A DNA stretch of 26,583 nt, taken from contig CAZPMT010000075.1 of assembly GCA_964587655.1 (NCBI GenBank), forward strand, positions 1 through 26,583. Reading direction: 5' to 3'. Source of the DNA: CAZPMT01 sp964587655 (GTDB taxonomy: Bacteria; Hydrogenedentota; Hydrogenedentia; Hydrogenedentales; SLHB01). This document shows positions 14,395 through 21,709 of this stretch, piece after piece. The position numbers and the translations under genes were made by a program. Numbering within the stretch: position 1 is the first letter of the stretch; every line of letters begins with the position of its first letter. A model generated the notes under the pieces. The model did not search any database and was not told the DNA's origin. It saw only the letters and a program-made list of their open reading frames with translations.

Positions 14395-17300
14395 CTATAT
14401 GGTTACTTCGATCTTTTCGCCTACCTTGAGTGAAACTTCGTCCTTGAATTCGAGTGTGACCTGCCCTTCCCAGCACTTGAATGACGCCGCCACGGGTTTC
14501 CCCTGCACCGTGACCTTGGCAGATTGTGCGATGCCCTTAATGGCGAACGAAAGGCGGGTAAGTTTCAGCTTGCCCCAGCGGACTTCGATGGATGTCTTCT
14601 GCTCCGCGCCGTTTCGCGTCTGTTGGCAGGTGATCCACCCTTCGGCTGTGGTGAAGGCTGCGCGGAAGTTTTCCGGCGTGATGCGCGGCGCGAGACTGAG
14701 CCATCCCCGGGGGCCGTTGTACTCGAATCCCGCGAGCGCTAGATACACGCCCCAGCTCGCCATGGCGCGGGCGTAATGATCGCCGCATTCGACCTCGTTG
14801 TAGGGGTTGAAGAGATCGGGATGATACCGGTCGTGGACGGCGCGGCAGATCACCATGCCTTCGGTGATCTTGTTTTCCCAGATCATGTGTCCGGCGACTT
14901 GATACTCGATGCCGGTCCATACTTCCTCGCGATACAACGTGCCTTCCGTGAGGTAATCGCCTTTCGGCCAAGTGCAGGTGATCAAGCCCGCCTGGCCGGG
15001 CGTGACGAACCAGCGGAATGGCTTGTAGGCCTCGTTGTAGGGTCCCACGTCCGGCGCCCAGTTGTATCTCCAGATGCTTTCGAGCGCCTTGAGGACTTTT
15101 GTGCGGGGATAGATGTAGCCCAGGCCGATCTGATGCGCCCAGCCCTGTCCGAACAACTGGTCAGAGAGACAACCGTCCTTGTATTGGTGCTTCGGGTGCT
15201 CCTTGAGGTCCACGTCCTGGACGAAGTACTCGCCGTTCCAGAGCCGGTCCACGGTGAGTTCCGATCCTCGCTCAAAGATGTCGTGTGCGCGCGTTGCGAA
15301 CTCGACGTCGCCTGCCGCCTTCGCCATTTCCTCTCCCGCGCGCAACGCGGCAAGATACAGCGAGCCAACGAACGTGTTCGCGCCGAAATAATTGATGTCG
15401 TACGTATTGTGCTGAAGGTCCTCGATGAGGCCGTCCGCGTTGCCGTCGTGCGAGATCGAGAATTCGAGCGCCTTCTTGATTGAGGGCCAGTTTCGCCTGA
15501 GGAACGCATCGTCCGGCGACATCAGATGTTCGCGATACGCCTTCAGGATCGTGCCGCATTGGCCGTCCGCGGCGTAGTTGTCGTCGCTGCGGAAACCGAC
15601 AAGCCCCGTGTCCGGGTGGAATCCGCCGCCGTTGTCGCGCGGGTTGAAATCCTGCATTTCGCGGGCGCTACGCTCGAGTTCCGGGAACAGGCGCGCCATC
15701 GAGTGTTCGTAATTCCATACGTGTGTGCACGTGCCGTGGCAGCACGTGACGCCTTCGTATGCCCAGAAGCGTCCGTTCTTCCACCACTGGCACGTGCCGG
15801 TCGCAAGGTACGATACGGTCGAGTGGAGCCGGTCGAGCAACCAGTACGGCAACGAGCTGTCATAATACACGTCACGCCAAAGGCGGGTGTCGCCGGCGAG
15901 CCGGTCGTGGTTCTGAAGGACGTAGTCGATGACCTTGGCCGCGTCAGCGAACCGTGTTTCGTACTCGTGGCCGTTGGCCTGGTTCGGGAAATGCCACGCG
16001 AGGACGAAAGTGTGGGTATGCTTCTCACCCGGCGCCAGTTTCGCGGTTGTCGTTCGCAGCAGGCCGCGGCGCGTATCGGCGGCCTTATATGTGGCCGCGC
16101 CGTCCGCGATGTATTCCTCGGCGGGCCGGTTCTGCGGCAGCGGGCCGGATAGGGCGGCGTCGCGCGGGGCGGGCTCGTTGCATGCAAGCGCCATCGTGCC
16201 GTAGTCGGGCGCGGAGGTGATAGGCGCGGGTTCACCGGCGCGAGGCGTATCGGCGAATTCGATCTGGTCGATGTTGATGTGGCCCCAGCCGCCGCTGGCT
16301 TTGTCCACGATGACGAGGCGGGCCTCTTTTCCGTCCATGACCTCGACGGACCAACTGCGCCAGGCCATAAGCTCGCTGTTATTGCCCACGGCCGTTCGCA
16401 CTGGCTTGCCGTCGACCATGAGGTCGATGCACGTCTGATCCGGGAAGTTTCCGCCGCCGATCAGGAAGTTGATGTAACGCCGGCTGATGGTGAATGGAGG
16501 AGAGGTGAGTGCGCCCTGCGGGCTGTCTCCTCCCACGAAGGAGTTGACGAGGCCTTTGCCCTCAAAGCCGGATACTGCATTCTGATTCGGCAACGCGCCG
16601 CGGGCCGGCTTCGTTCCGAAGGCCTCGCCCTCGATCCGCCAAGCGCCGTAATCTTTTCCTTCAAACGTCTCAAAGATGATCGCGGGGCGTTGAGGCGCCG
16701 CGGCGGTGGCAGGCGCGGCCTTAGGAGGCTCCTCCGCGGAATGCAGGAAGGCCGCATAGCCTGCGCCATCGATGTACTGCGTCTTTCGCAACGCATCGAA
16801 CTGGCATCCGTAGGCGTGGCAGACTGCGTTTTGAAGCCAGCCGAGCACGTTTGCGGACGCCGGCTTCTGCGAGACGTTCTCAACCGTGATATGGAACAGC
16901 GTCGCGGGGAGCGCGGAGTCTTTGGCATTTAGCGGGATGAACGGGGAGAACGCCTCCATCTCAACCCTGACCGGACAGCCCGGTTCCTCGTAGCGGATGA
17001 TCGCGATGGGATACTCCCCTTGAAACGAAACTTCCGAGAAGCCTTCGCGACTCAGTGTCTTCAGGACCGGTGCGCCTTCGCCCGCGTCGACCGCGACTGC
17101 GAATCCCTGATCGACGGGCTTCTCAATGCCGCGATGCTTGTACGTCGCGTTCGTCCCTTCGACCCAGTTCGACTTCGCGTCGTTGAAGATCTGCCAGCAG
17201 CCGAGGGCGCCGTCGCCGCAAAGGTAAAGCTGGCCCGTTCCGATGCCGCCGCAGGGCATGCCGATGTTCTCGAGCGACTTGCCCCTGAAGATCTCCTTCT

Positions 17301-17598
17301 TGCCGCGCTCGAACAGGCCGCGCACCCATTCCTCCGACAGCTTCTTGTCCTCAGGGATCAGGAAGCCGGACTTCGTATCCTCCGCGGCAAACGGGCCCGC
17401 CATGGCTGGCATGAGCCTGCCGCCGAGCGAGGTCGATGCGAATCCGACACCGGCCACCTTGAGGAATTGGCGGCGTCCGAGCCTATCGGGCAGCGATCCA
17501 CGGCAACCACCGCCGCAATCGCAGGACCCGGCATCCGCGGACTCGGCCGTTGCCTTGCGCCGCTCTGACGCCTTCTCGTGTTCGTCATTCGTTTTCAT
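14395..17598 (-). CDS. Tat-exported GH116 (GBA2-type) beta-glucosidase with an inserted jelly-roll module
   Basis: 1067 aa. The N-terminus has a hydrophilic stretch with CDCGGGC (26-32), then a twin-arginine signal GRRQFLKVAGVGFASTS (RR at 42-43), so it is exported folded. NIGMPCGGIGTGQLYLCGDGALG opens the GH116 N-terminal domain. The catalytic (alpha/alpha)6 domain includes FWAYEGVTCCHGTCTHVWNYE, DGLIEDLQHNTYD, LSDQLFGQGWAHQIGLGY and WPKGDYLTEG. By analogy with GBA2-like enzymes, Glu in AYEG (about 615) and Asp in NTYD (734) are the candidate catalytic pair; this is not verified. Family members cleave beta-glucosides, beta-xylosides or glucosylceramide. Residues about 305-450 (FETFEGKDYGAW to HINIDQIEFAD) are a jelly-roll of the type found in GH32 levanase-like proteins, placed after a Pro/Ala linker inside the N-terminal domain. 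ATG 17598 has GAGGTGG upstream; the frame open to 17703 is repeat-derived. Confidence 0.9.
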   Translation of the reverse strand: MKTNDEHEKASERRKATAESADAGSCDCGGGCRGSLPDRLGRRQFLKVAGVGFASTSLGGRLMPAMAGPFAAEDTKSGFLIPEDKKLSEEWVRGLFERGKKEIFRGKSLENIGMPCGGIGTGQLYLCGDGALGCWQIFNDAKSNWVEGTNATYKHRGIEKPVDQGFAVAVDAGEGAPVLKTLSREGFSEVSFQGEYPIAIIRYEEPGCPVRVEMEAFSPFIPLNAKDSALPATLFHITVENVSQKPASANVLGWLQNAVCHAYGCQFDALRKTQYIDGAGYAAFLHSAEEPPKAAPATAAAPQRPAIIFETFEGKDYGAWRIEGEAFGTKPARGALPNQNAVSGFEGKGLVNSFVGGDSPQGALTSPPFTISRRYINFLIGGGNFPDQTCIDLMVDGKPVRTAVGNNSELMAWRSWSVEVMDGKEARLVIVDKASGGWGHINIDQIEFADTPRAGEPAPITSAPDYGTMALACNEPAPRDAALSGPLPQNRPAEEYIADGAATYKAADTRRGLLRTTTAKLAPGEKHTHTFVLAWHFPNQANGHEYETRFADAAKVIDYVLQNHDRLAGDTRLWRDVYYDSSLPYWLLDRLHSTVSYLATGTCQWWKNGRFWAYEGVTCCHGTCTHVWNYEHSMARLFPELERSAREMQDFNPRDNGGGFHPDTGLVGFRSDDNYAADGQCGTILKAYREHLMSPDDAFLRRNWPSIKKALEFSISHDGNADGLIEDLQHNTYDINYFGANTFVGSLYLAALRAGEEMAKAAGDVEFATRAHDIFERGSELTVDRLWNGEYFVQDVDLKEHPKHQYKDGCLSDQLFGQGWAHQIGLGYIYPRTKVLKALESIWRYNWAPDVGPYNEAYKPFRWFVTPGQAGLITCTWPKGDYLTEGTLYREEVWTGIEYQVAGHMIWENKITEGMVICRAVHDRYHPDLFNPYNEVECGDHYARAMASWGVYLALAGFEYNGPRGWLSLAPRITPENFRAAFTTAEGWITCQQTRNGAEQKTSIEVRWGKLKLTRLSFAIKGIAQSAKVTVQGKPVAASFKCWEGQVTLEFKDEVSLKVGEKIEVTI

Positions 17599-17643
17599 CT
17601 GCTTTCCACCTCTCAAAGCCTGTGAAGAAACGACAACCGCATG

Positions 17644-17719
17644 CCGTAACGCAGGCATCTTGCCTGCAAACCCGCAGGATTTTGGCCCAAGCGCAGCAGG
17701 CAAGATGCCTGCGCTACGG
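17644..17719. repeat. REPIN-like inverted repeat element B
   Basis: A 24-bp arm (17644-17667, CCGTAACGCAGGCATCTTGC continuing CTGC) is repeated in inverse orientation at 17696-17719 with one mismatch, across a 28-bp spacer. Each arm contains the hairpin GCAGGCA-TCT-TGCCTGC. Translated fragments such as AGKMPAL and GILPA are familiar spurious peptides from repeats of this type in many genomes. It lies between the DUF362 and GH116 genes, immediately upstream of GH116, and may influence its 5' mRNA end. Confidence 0.85.
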
Positions 17720-17772
17720 CGATTTCCTATATTCTTTCACAACCTCTCAGACTGGAGTCCGTTGGTGCTCTA

Positions 17773-18864
17773 CTACGAAAACAACGATAGCTTGAGTTTG
17801 ATAGCGGCGTGCGGGCAGTTCTCGTGACAGCAGTAACAGTAAATGCACGCCGCATAGTCCCACTTCGGATATTCATCCATCGTGATGCACATTGCCGGGC
17901 ACACTTTGGCGCAAACGCCGCACTGCTTGCATTTCTTGGTTATGACCGCGGGCTTTCGCCGTTGCAGGCCCGAGACGTGCTTGAAGAGAAACGTCTGGAG
18001 CGGGAAGGGCTTCGGCGTCTTGAAGCGGACCGGGCGCAGTTGCTTGTTCGTTTCGATCTCGCCGGAATGCAGGCCGCGCTCGATTGCGAGCCGGATCGTG
18101 TGTATCTCGTTGGGGACAAGTCCGATTACGCCGCAACACGCTATGTCGAGAGCGACGGCATCCTTGCTCAGTCCGATAAAGCCTATGGGTTTCACCCGGC
18201 CTCCGGATCCCGGGCCGAAACCGTCGAGACCGACGATGGCGTCAATCATGTTCAGGAGGATCCTGGGCCGGATGAACTCATAAAGCTCGACGAGGAGTTC
18301 CGAGAACTCGATCGAGGACGGCGCCATTACGTGTGCCTGTTGCTTGCCGCCGCCTGGTATGCATCCGAAAAGGTTCTTCACCGCCGCGGTGAGTTTCGTG
18401 AGCATGTGCGACTTAAGTTTCGGCAGGTTGATGATGCACTCGACGTCGTCGAGTATCTTCGGCAGTCCTACCTCGCGCAGAAACCGGTTTCGCGGGTTCA
18501 AATGAAGTCGGGACGAGTATTCCTCGATAGGGCATATGACAACGTCGCCGAGGCGCGACTTGAGATCGGCGATCTGCGATTTCTTGAGAGCGGTCTCGGT
18601 GCCTCCGGGCTGTCCGCAACTGTCGGCGATAACGATTTCGTTTCCGTTGTCCAACAGAAGCCGTGCCATGGCTTCTATCATTGCGGGATGGGTAGTGATG
18701 GCGCGCTCCGGCGGGTGCGCACTGAGCACGTTCGGCTTCAGGAGCACCTTGCTCTGGCGCGGCAAGCGCACATCCAGATATCCCAGCCCCTCGATGATGA
18801 TCCTTTGGATCGCATCGACGTCATACTCGATGCAGTTTTCCAGATAGACCCTGCTCTTGAACAT
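17773..18864 (-). CDS. DUF362 protein with C-terminal double 4Fe-4S ferredoxin domain
   Basis: About 363 aa. A DUF362 domain (about residues 20-290) shows VLLKPNVLSAHPPERAITTHP, IADSCGQPGG, CIINLPKLKSHMLTKLTAAVKNLFG and IVGLDGFGPGSGG. A bacterial two-cluster ferredoxin domain follows: CKQCGVCAKVCP and CIYCYCCHENCP, each CX2CX2CX3CP. Such proteins are widespread in anaerobes; their reaction is unknown, though the fold suggests metal- or radical-linked redox chemistry or iron-sulfur delivery. ATG 18864 has GGAAG 9 nt upstream; an in-frame ATG at 18933 is possible but adds residues unlike the family. The frame suggests a cytoplasmic location, with no signal peptide. It ends just before repeat element B. 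Confidence 0.88.
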   Translation of the reverse strand: MFKSRVYLENCIEYDVDAIQRIIIEGLGYLDVRLPRQSKVLLKPNVLSAHPPERAITTHPAMIEAMARLLLDNGNEIVIADSCGQPGGTETALKKSQIADLKSRLGDVVICPIEEYSSRLHLNPRNRFLREVGLPKILDDVECIINLPKLKSHMLTKLTAAVKNLFGCIPGGGKQQAHVMAPSSIEFSELLVELYEFIRPRILLNMIDAIVGLDGFGPGSGGRVKPIGFIGLSKDAVALDIACCGVIGLVPNEIHTIRLAIERGLHSGEIETNKQLRPVRFKTPKPFPLQTFLFKHVSGLQRRKPAVITKKCKQCGVCAKVCPAMCITMDEYPKWDYAACIYCYCCHENCPHAAIKLKLSLFS

Positions 18865-19056
18865 GGAGTACCGCTTCCGTTGAGATGCATTAGACGCGAT
18901 TACATCGTAAAGGCTCCCTACCCCATGAAACAAGCACTGCGGAGCTTTGCCGACAAAGATATCTTGTTCTTATCCCCACAATCCCCCTTCATCTCCTCAT
19001 CCCCTTTTCTTACACGATATTCCGAAAGTCACTGAACCAATTTCCCGTTCAGGTTG

Positions 19057-20217
19057 CTATATGAACGTCCGCATGATCTCCTCGATGACGGCTTCCGCGT
19101 TTTCGACGGTGATCCCGTACTGATCCCGGATCGCCTGAGCCGTGGCGCAGCGCGCCGGATCGTTCAGGTCGCGCAGGCGTGTGAAGACGCCGCAGCGGCG
19201 TCCAACCTGATAGAGTGTCTGACTTTCGGGATCCAGGTCCAGGAAAGAGCGCAGCATCGCGAGCATTTGCGGCTTATCCGCGGGCAGTGTTCCTTCGAGG
19301 TCGCCAAACAGGTTGAGGACGTGGTCGCTCTTGATGATGCTCGCGATTCCGTCGAGCCGCTCGATGAACAACATGATCTCGCGGGCGATCATCGGCTCGG
19401 TGCATTTCTGGAAACGCCCGGAAACGTAATCGTCATAGAGCGGCACGTGCGAGGGGATGGCGAGCGTTCGCAACCTGATGAAATGCGGATCGATTCGGTT
19501 GAGGGCGTCCGCGGTCTCGATTGCGTGTTCCTCCCAAAGGGTCTTGCCGCCGAGTCCGGGCATAACGTACTCCGACAATTCGATGCCGGCTTGAATGACC
19601 TTGCGTCCCGCCTCGATGTGTTCCTGCTTTGTGACGCCTTTCCGCACCATTTGCAGGACTTTGTCCGAGCCGGACTCGAGACCGATGTGGATCCGGTTCA
19701 GGCCGGCGTTGGCGATCTCGCGCAGTTCGTCTTCGGTGCGCTTCGCCACCGTCTGCGCGCGGGCGTAGGATGTGACGCGTTGAATCCCCGGAAAACGCCC
19801 GCGCAGATGGAGAAGGATCTCGACGAGGTCCGCGGTTTTCACGAAGAGGGAGTTCGCGTCCTGCAGGAACACCGAGGGCATGCCCGACATGTACCAGGAA
19901 AGAGCTGCGTCGAAGGCGGGGCGTTCTTCGGGAGCGACGCCGTGCAGCGCGCGCTGCATCGCGTCTCTGGAAAGGCCGCCTGAGGCCGCCGCGAGCTCAT
20001 CGAGTTTCATGATGTGCGTGTGCACCGCGTCAATATCGCGTTTCACGTGTTCCACCGGGCGTATTGAGAAGACGGCGTCCTTGTATACGGGACAGAACGT
20101 GCAGCGGTTCCATGGACAGTTCCGCGTTACACGGATCAGCAAACTCCTCGCCTCGCTGGGCGGCCTTATCGGGCTCTGTTCAAAGCCTCCGTACTCGGAC
20201 TTGAACGTCTCATTCAT
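19057..20217 (-). CDS. Radical SAM protein with CX4CX2C cluster motif
   Basis: A 386-aa B12-independent radical SAM protein (Elp3/HemN-like TIM barrel). RVTRNCPWNRCTFCPVYK holds the cluster cysteines C34, C39 and C42. The CX4CX2C spacing differs from the usual CX3CX2C and is, I believe, typical of this subfamily. Other segments are FLQDANSLFVKTADLVEIL, VTSYARAQTVAKR, AGLNRIHIGLESGSDKVLQMVRKGVT and VMPGLGGKTLWEEHAIETA, with a long C-terminal helical part. The reaction is unknown. No ribosome site is visible before the ATG; a perfect TATAAT lies 7 nt upstream, so the transcript may be leaderless. It probably needs an iron-sulfur-competent anaerobic cytoplasm, like the neighbouring DUF362 protein, though there is no evidence that the two act together. 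Confidence 0.9.
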   Translation of the reverse strand: MNETFKSEYGGFEQSPIRPPSEARSLLIRVTRNCPWNRCTFCPVYKDAVFSIRPVEHVKRDIDAVHTHIMKLDELAAASGGLSRDAMQRALHGVAPEERPAFDAALSWYMSGMPSVFLQDANSLFVKTADLVEILLHLRGRFPGIQRVTSYARAQTVAKRTEDELREIANAGLNRIHIGLESGSDKVLQMVRKGVTKQEHIEAGRKVIQAGIELSEYVMPGLGGKTLWEEHAIETADALNRIDPHFIRLRTLAIPSHVPLYDDYVSGRFQKCTEPMIAREIMLFIERLDGIASIIKSDHVLNLFGDLEGTLPADKPQMLAMLRSFLDLDPESQTLYQVGRRCGVFTRLRDLNDPARCATAQAIRDQYGITVENAEAVIEEIMRTFI

Positions 20218-20224
20218 ATCGGGG

Positions 20225-20230
20225 ATTATA
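20225..20230 (-). promoter_or_regulatory. -10 box directly before the radical SAM start codon
   Basis: A perfect TATAAT on the minus strand ends 7 nt before the ATG at 20217, so transcription would begin at or within a base or two of the start codon. No good -35 box is found at 16-18 bp; CGGACA at 15 bp spacing is the nearest. Confidence 0.5.
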
Positions 20231-20321
20231 GCGCGAACCGGCTGGTGTCCGCGTGGTTCGTTTCGGGATAGCGTGAGCGTGCTGTTTGCAAGGCGCTCGC
20301 CTGACCGTGACTGATCCGGGG

Positions 20322-20750
20322 TTACGTGGCCTTTCGGCGCTTTGACTCAGCGGCCAATTTGGCGGCCGCAACGCCTACGACGAGAGTCCCGACCGCAACG
20401 CACACGACGCTTGCCGCGCGCAGTGCGCGCAGTATCTGCGAGCTTTCGGGCTGGCCGGTCTTGCACCACCTCGCGAAGTGCTCGCAATTGTTTGTCAGGA
20501 GGTGATAGGCGTTTTCACCCAAGCGGCTCTCGGCGCGTTTCAGGACCGTGTCGGGATCGGAGCACAGCCTGTACGGGACCACTTCGATGCGCCCGCCCTT
20601 GGAGAAATCGGCCACGCCTGTCCGCTGAACGCACGCGTTCTTGTGGTGCAACAGTTCGCCCGAGTAATGGATCACGGCGCTGTCGCCACAGTCGATGCCG
20701 TGATGCCAGTAACCGCGTCTACGAGCCCGCACATGATCACCGCTCGCCAT
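20322..20750 (-). CDS. LRAT-like (NlpC/P60-superfamily) protein with C-terminal membrane helix
   Basis: A 142-aa protein with the lecithin-retinol-acyltransferase-type thiol fold. GDHVRARRRGYWHHGIDCG holds the first catalytic His (16), AVIHYSG the second (29), and LLTNNCEHFARWC the catalytic Cys (89). A hydrophobic helix (about residues 113-132) followed by a basic tail anchors it, as in HRASLS/LRAT enzymes. Animal relatives act as acyltransferases or phospholipases A1/A2; bacterial members are mostly uncharacterised. ATG 20750 is preferred because it directly precedes the conserved GDHV segment, with AAAGGGA about 10 nt upstream; an in-frame GTG at 20786 is the alternative. It stands alone with its own extended -10 promoter. 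Confidence 0.82.
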   Translation of the reverse strand: MASGDHVRARRRGYWHHGIDCGDSAVIHYSGELLHHKNACVQRTGVADFSKGGRIEVVPYRLCSDPDTVLKRAESRLGENAYHLLTNNCEHFARWCKTGQPESSQILRALRAASVVCVAVGTLVVGVAAAKLAAESKRRKAT

Positions 20751-20776
20751 TGCGTCAATCCCTTTCGTCAAACGCA

Positions 20777-20782
20777 AGTATA
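20777..20782 (-). promoter_or_regulatory. Extended -10 promoter of the LRAT-like gene
   Basis: TATACT on the minus strand (5 of 6 to consensus) is preceded by TGG, giving an extended -10 element. No recognisable -35 box exists at normal spacing. The leader would be about 20 nt and carries the AAAGGGA ribosome site. Confidence 0.4.
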
Positions 20783-20874
20783 CCACGTCATGAGGCGGCG
20801 AGTGCGTGCGTCGATAGACCGTTCTTGCACAGCCGGTTCACGATCGCGTCGGTCCTGTGTGGCCGGACAAAGCA

Positions 20875-20919
20875 ATCGGGATCTCCCACGCCCTGTTCGA
20901 CAGGGTGGAAGATCCCGAT
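20875..20919 (-). terminator. Long hairpin downstream of the lipoprotein gene
   Basis: ATCGGGATCT and AGATCCCGAT form a perfect 10-bp outer stem, with a nested imperfect CCAC/GTGG and CCTG/CAGG stem around a small loop. On the minus strand it lies 29 nt after the lipoprotein stop. The following TTGCTTTGT is only a weak T-tract, so termination may be inefficient. Confidence 0.5.
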
Positions 20920-20947
20920 AGTGCAACTAATCGAACCTTTTCAGATA

Positions 20948-21232
20948 TTACTTCGGCGCTGCCGGAGGCGGCGGCGTCGGCGGAGCCGGAGGAGCCGCTG
21001 GCGGAGCTGCCGGAGGAGCCGCTGGCGGAGCTGCCGACGGAGCTGCCGGAGGCGGAGTTGCCGGAGGCGGCGGCATCGGAGCCTTGGGTGCCGCGACCGG
21101 AGGCGGAGGCAGCTTTGGCGCGGGGCCCTTCACGTCCGGTCCCTTCGGGGCCGTCGCCGGCTTCGCCTTCGGGGCGCAGCCAAGTGCTACTACCAGAAGC
21201 AACACACAAACAACCGCTAATGTCTTCTTCAT
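20948..21232 (-). CDS. Small proline/alanine-rich lipoprotein
   Basis: 94 aa. MKKTLAVVCVLLLVVALGC is a lipoprotein signal peptide ending in the lipobox Cys (residue 19). The mature part is almost entirely Pro, Ala and Lys, with blocks of PPAAPPAA, an extended PPII-like rod. AAGGAG lies just before the ATG at 21232, which excludes the open frame back to 21274. The DNA contains a perfect 24-bp tandem duplication (20987-21010 and 21011-21034), so length is likely to vary between strains. The role is probably structural, a spacer or tether in the envelope; no enzymatic motif is present. A strong hairpin follows the stop. Confidence 0.75.
   Translation of the reverse strand: MKKTLAVVCVLLLVVALGCAPKAKPATAPKGPDVKGPAPKLPPPPVAAPKAPMPPPPATPPPAAPSAAPPAAPPAAPPAAPPAPPTPPPPAAPK
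20987..21034. repeat. 24-bp perfect tandem duplication in the Pro/Ala-rich lipoprotein
   Basis: Two adjacent identical 24-bp units beginning CGGAGGAGCCGCTGG, each encoding eight residues of Pro/Ala repeat on the minus strand. Degenerate shorter units continue to about 21070. The frame is preserved, so replication slippage would change rod length in steps of eight residues. Confidence 0.85.
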
Positions 21233-21564
21233 CTTTCTCTCCTTTCCGAACCTTGCCATCCTACCAAGACTCACATTGTCCTGGAATAAGGCCTTCTCTC
21301 AAGCGTTTCAGGTCAAACCCGCCGCCCGTCAGGACCTTAAGGAGTCCAAGAGCGCGACTCAGGATACACAACATATCCTACATTCTTTGCACTGAATTGT
21401 AAAGGGGGTCGATCCCTATAGGAAAATCGCCTTGCCTCGGGTCTCTTCTCACCGCCAAACCGGCCGGAGACAGGCCCCTTTACAAGCCGATGCTGATGCT
21501 ACCACAGGGTTGCGTGGCAGTTCAAGACGAACGCTGGCGCCACGCCTCACACGTAAGAGCAAAC

Positions 21565-21584
21565 AGAACACTCTTCGGTGTTCT
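21565..21584 (-). terminator. Candidate terminator after glnE
   Basis: AGAACAC (21565-21571) pairs with GTGTTCT (21578-21584) around a 6-nt loop. On the minus strand it is followed by GTTTGCTCTT, a modest T-rich tail. It lies about 125 nt after the glnE stop. The rest of the 21275-21709 gap holds repeat element C and nothing else I recognise. Confidence 0.35.
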
Positions 21585-21592
21585 TACGGCCC

Positions 21593-21682
21593 CGTGGCCG
21601 TGGCGTCCTCGCCGCGTTTCGGCGGAAGCATGTTGCGTCGACCGGCGCTTGACGAAAACGCGGCGAGGACGCCGCGCCCACG
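21593..21682. repeat. REPIN-like inverted repeat element C
   Basis: Arm 21593-21619 and arm 21656-21682 are inverted copies (25 of 27 positions) separated by 36 bp. Each arm folds into its own hairpin; the cleaner one is CGCGGCG-AGGA-CGCCGCG in the right arm. It sits downstream of glnE. The design matches elements A, B and D, but the sequence is unrelated. Confidence 0.8.
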
Positions 21683-21709
21683 TATCTGGAAAGGCTAATC
21701 TCCGCCTGT

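Noticed and set aside
17599..17703. Upstream extension of GH116 to an ATG at 17703
   Set aside because: The extra residues (such as GKMPALRHA) derive from repeat element B, and a proper ribosome site precedes ATG 17598.
17644..17719. Repeat element B considered as a CRISPR or attC-type site
   Set aside because: There are only two arms in inverted orientation, no spacer series, and no cas or integrase genes; a REPIN-like pair explains it better.
17809..19035. A 408-codon + strand open frame opposite the DUF362 gene
   Set aside because: The minus strand has DUF362 and two intact ferredoxin motifs; the + frame has no recognisable domain.
19054..19983. A 309-codon + strand open frame opposite the radical SAM gene
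   Set aside because: Shadow of the radical SAM coding sequence; no start signal or family features.
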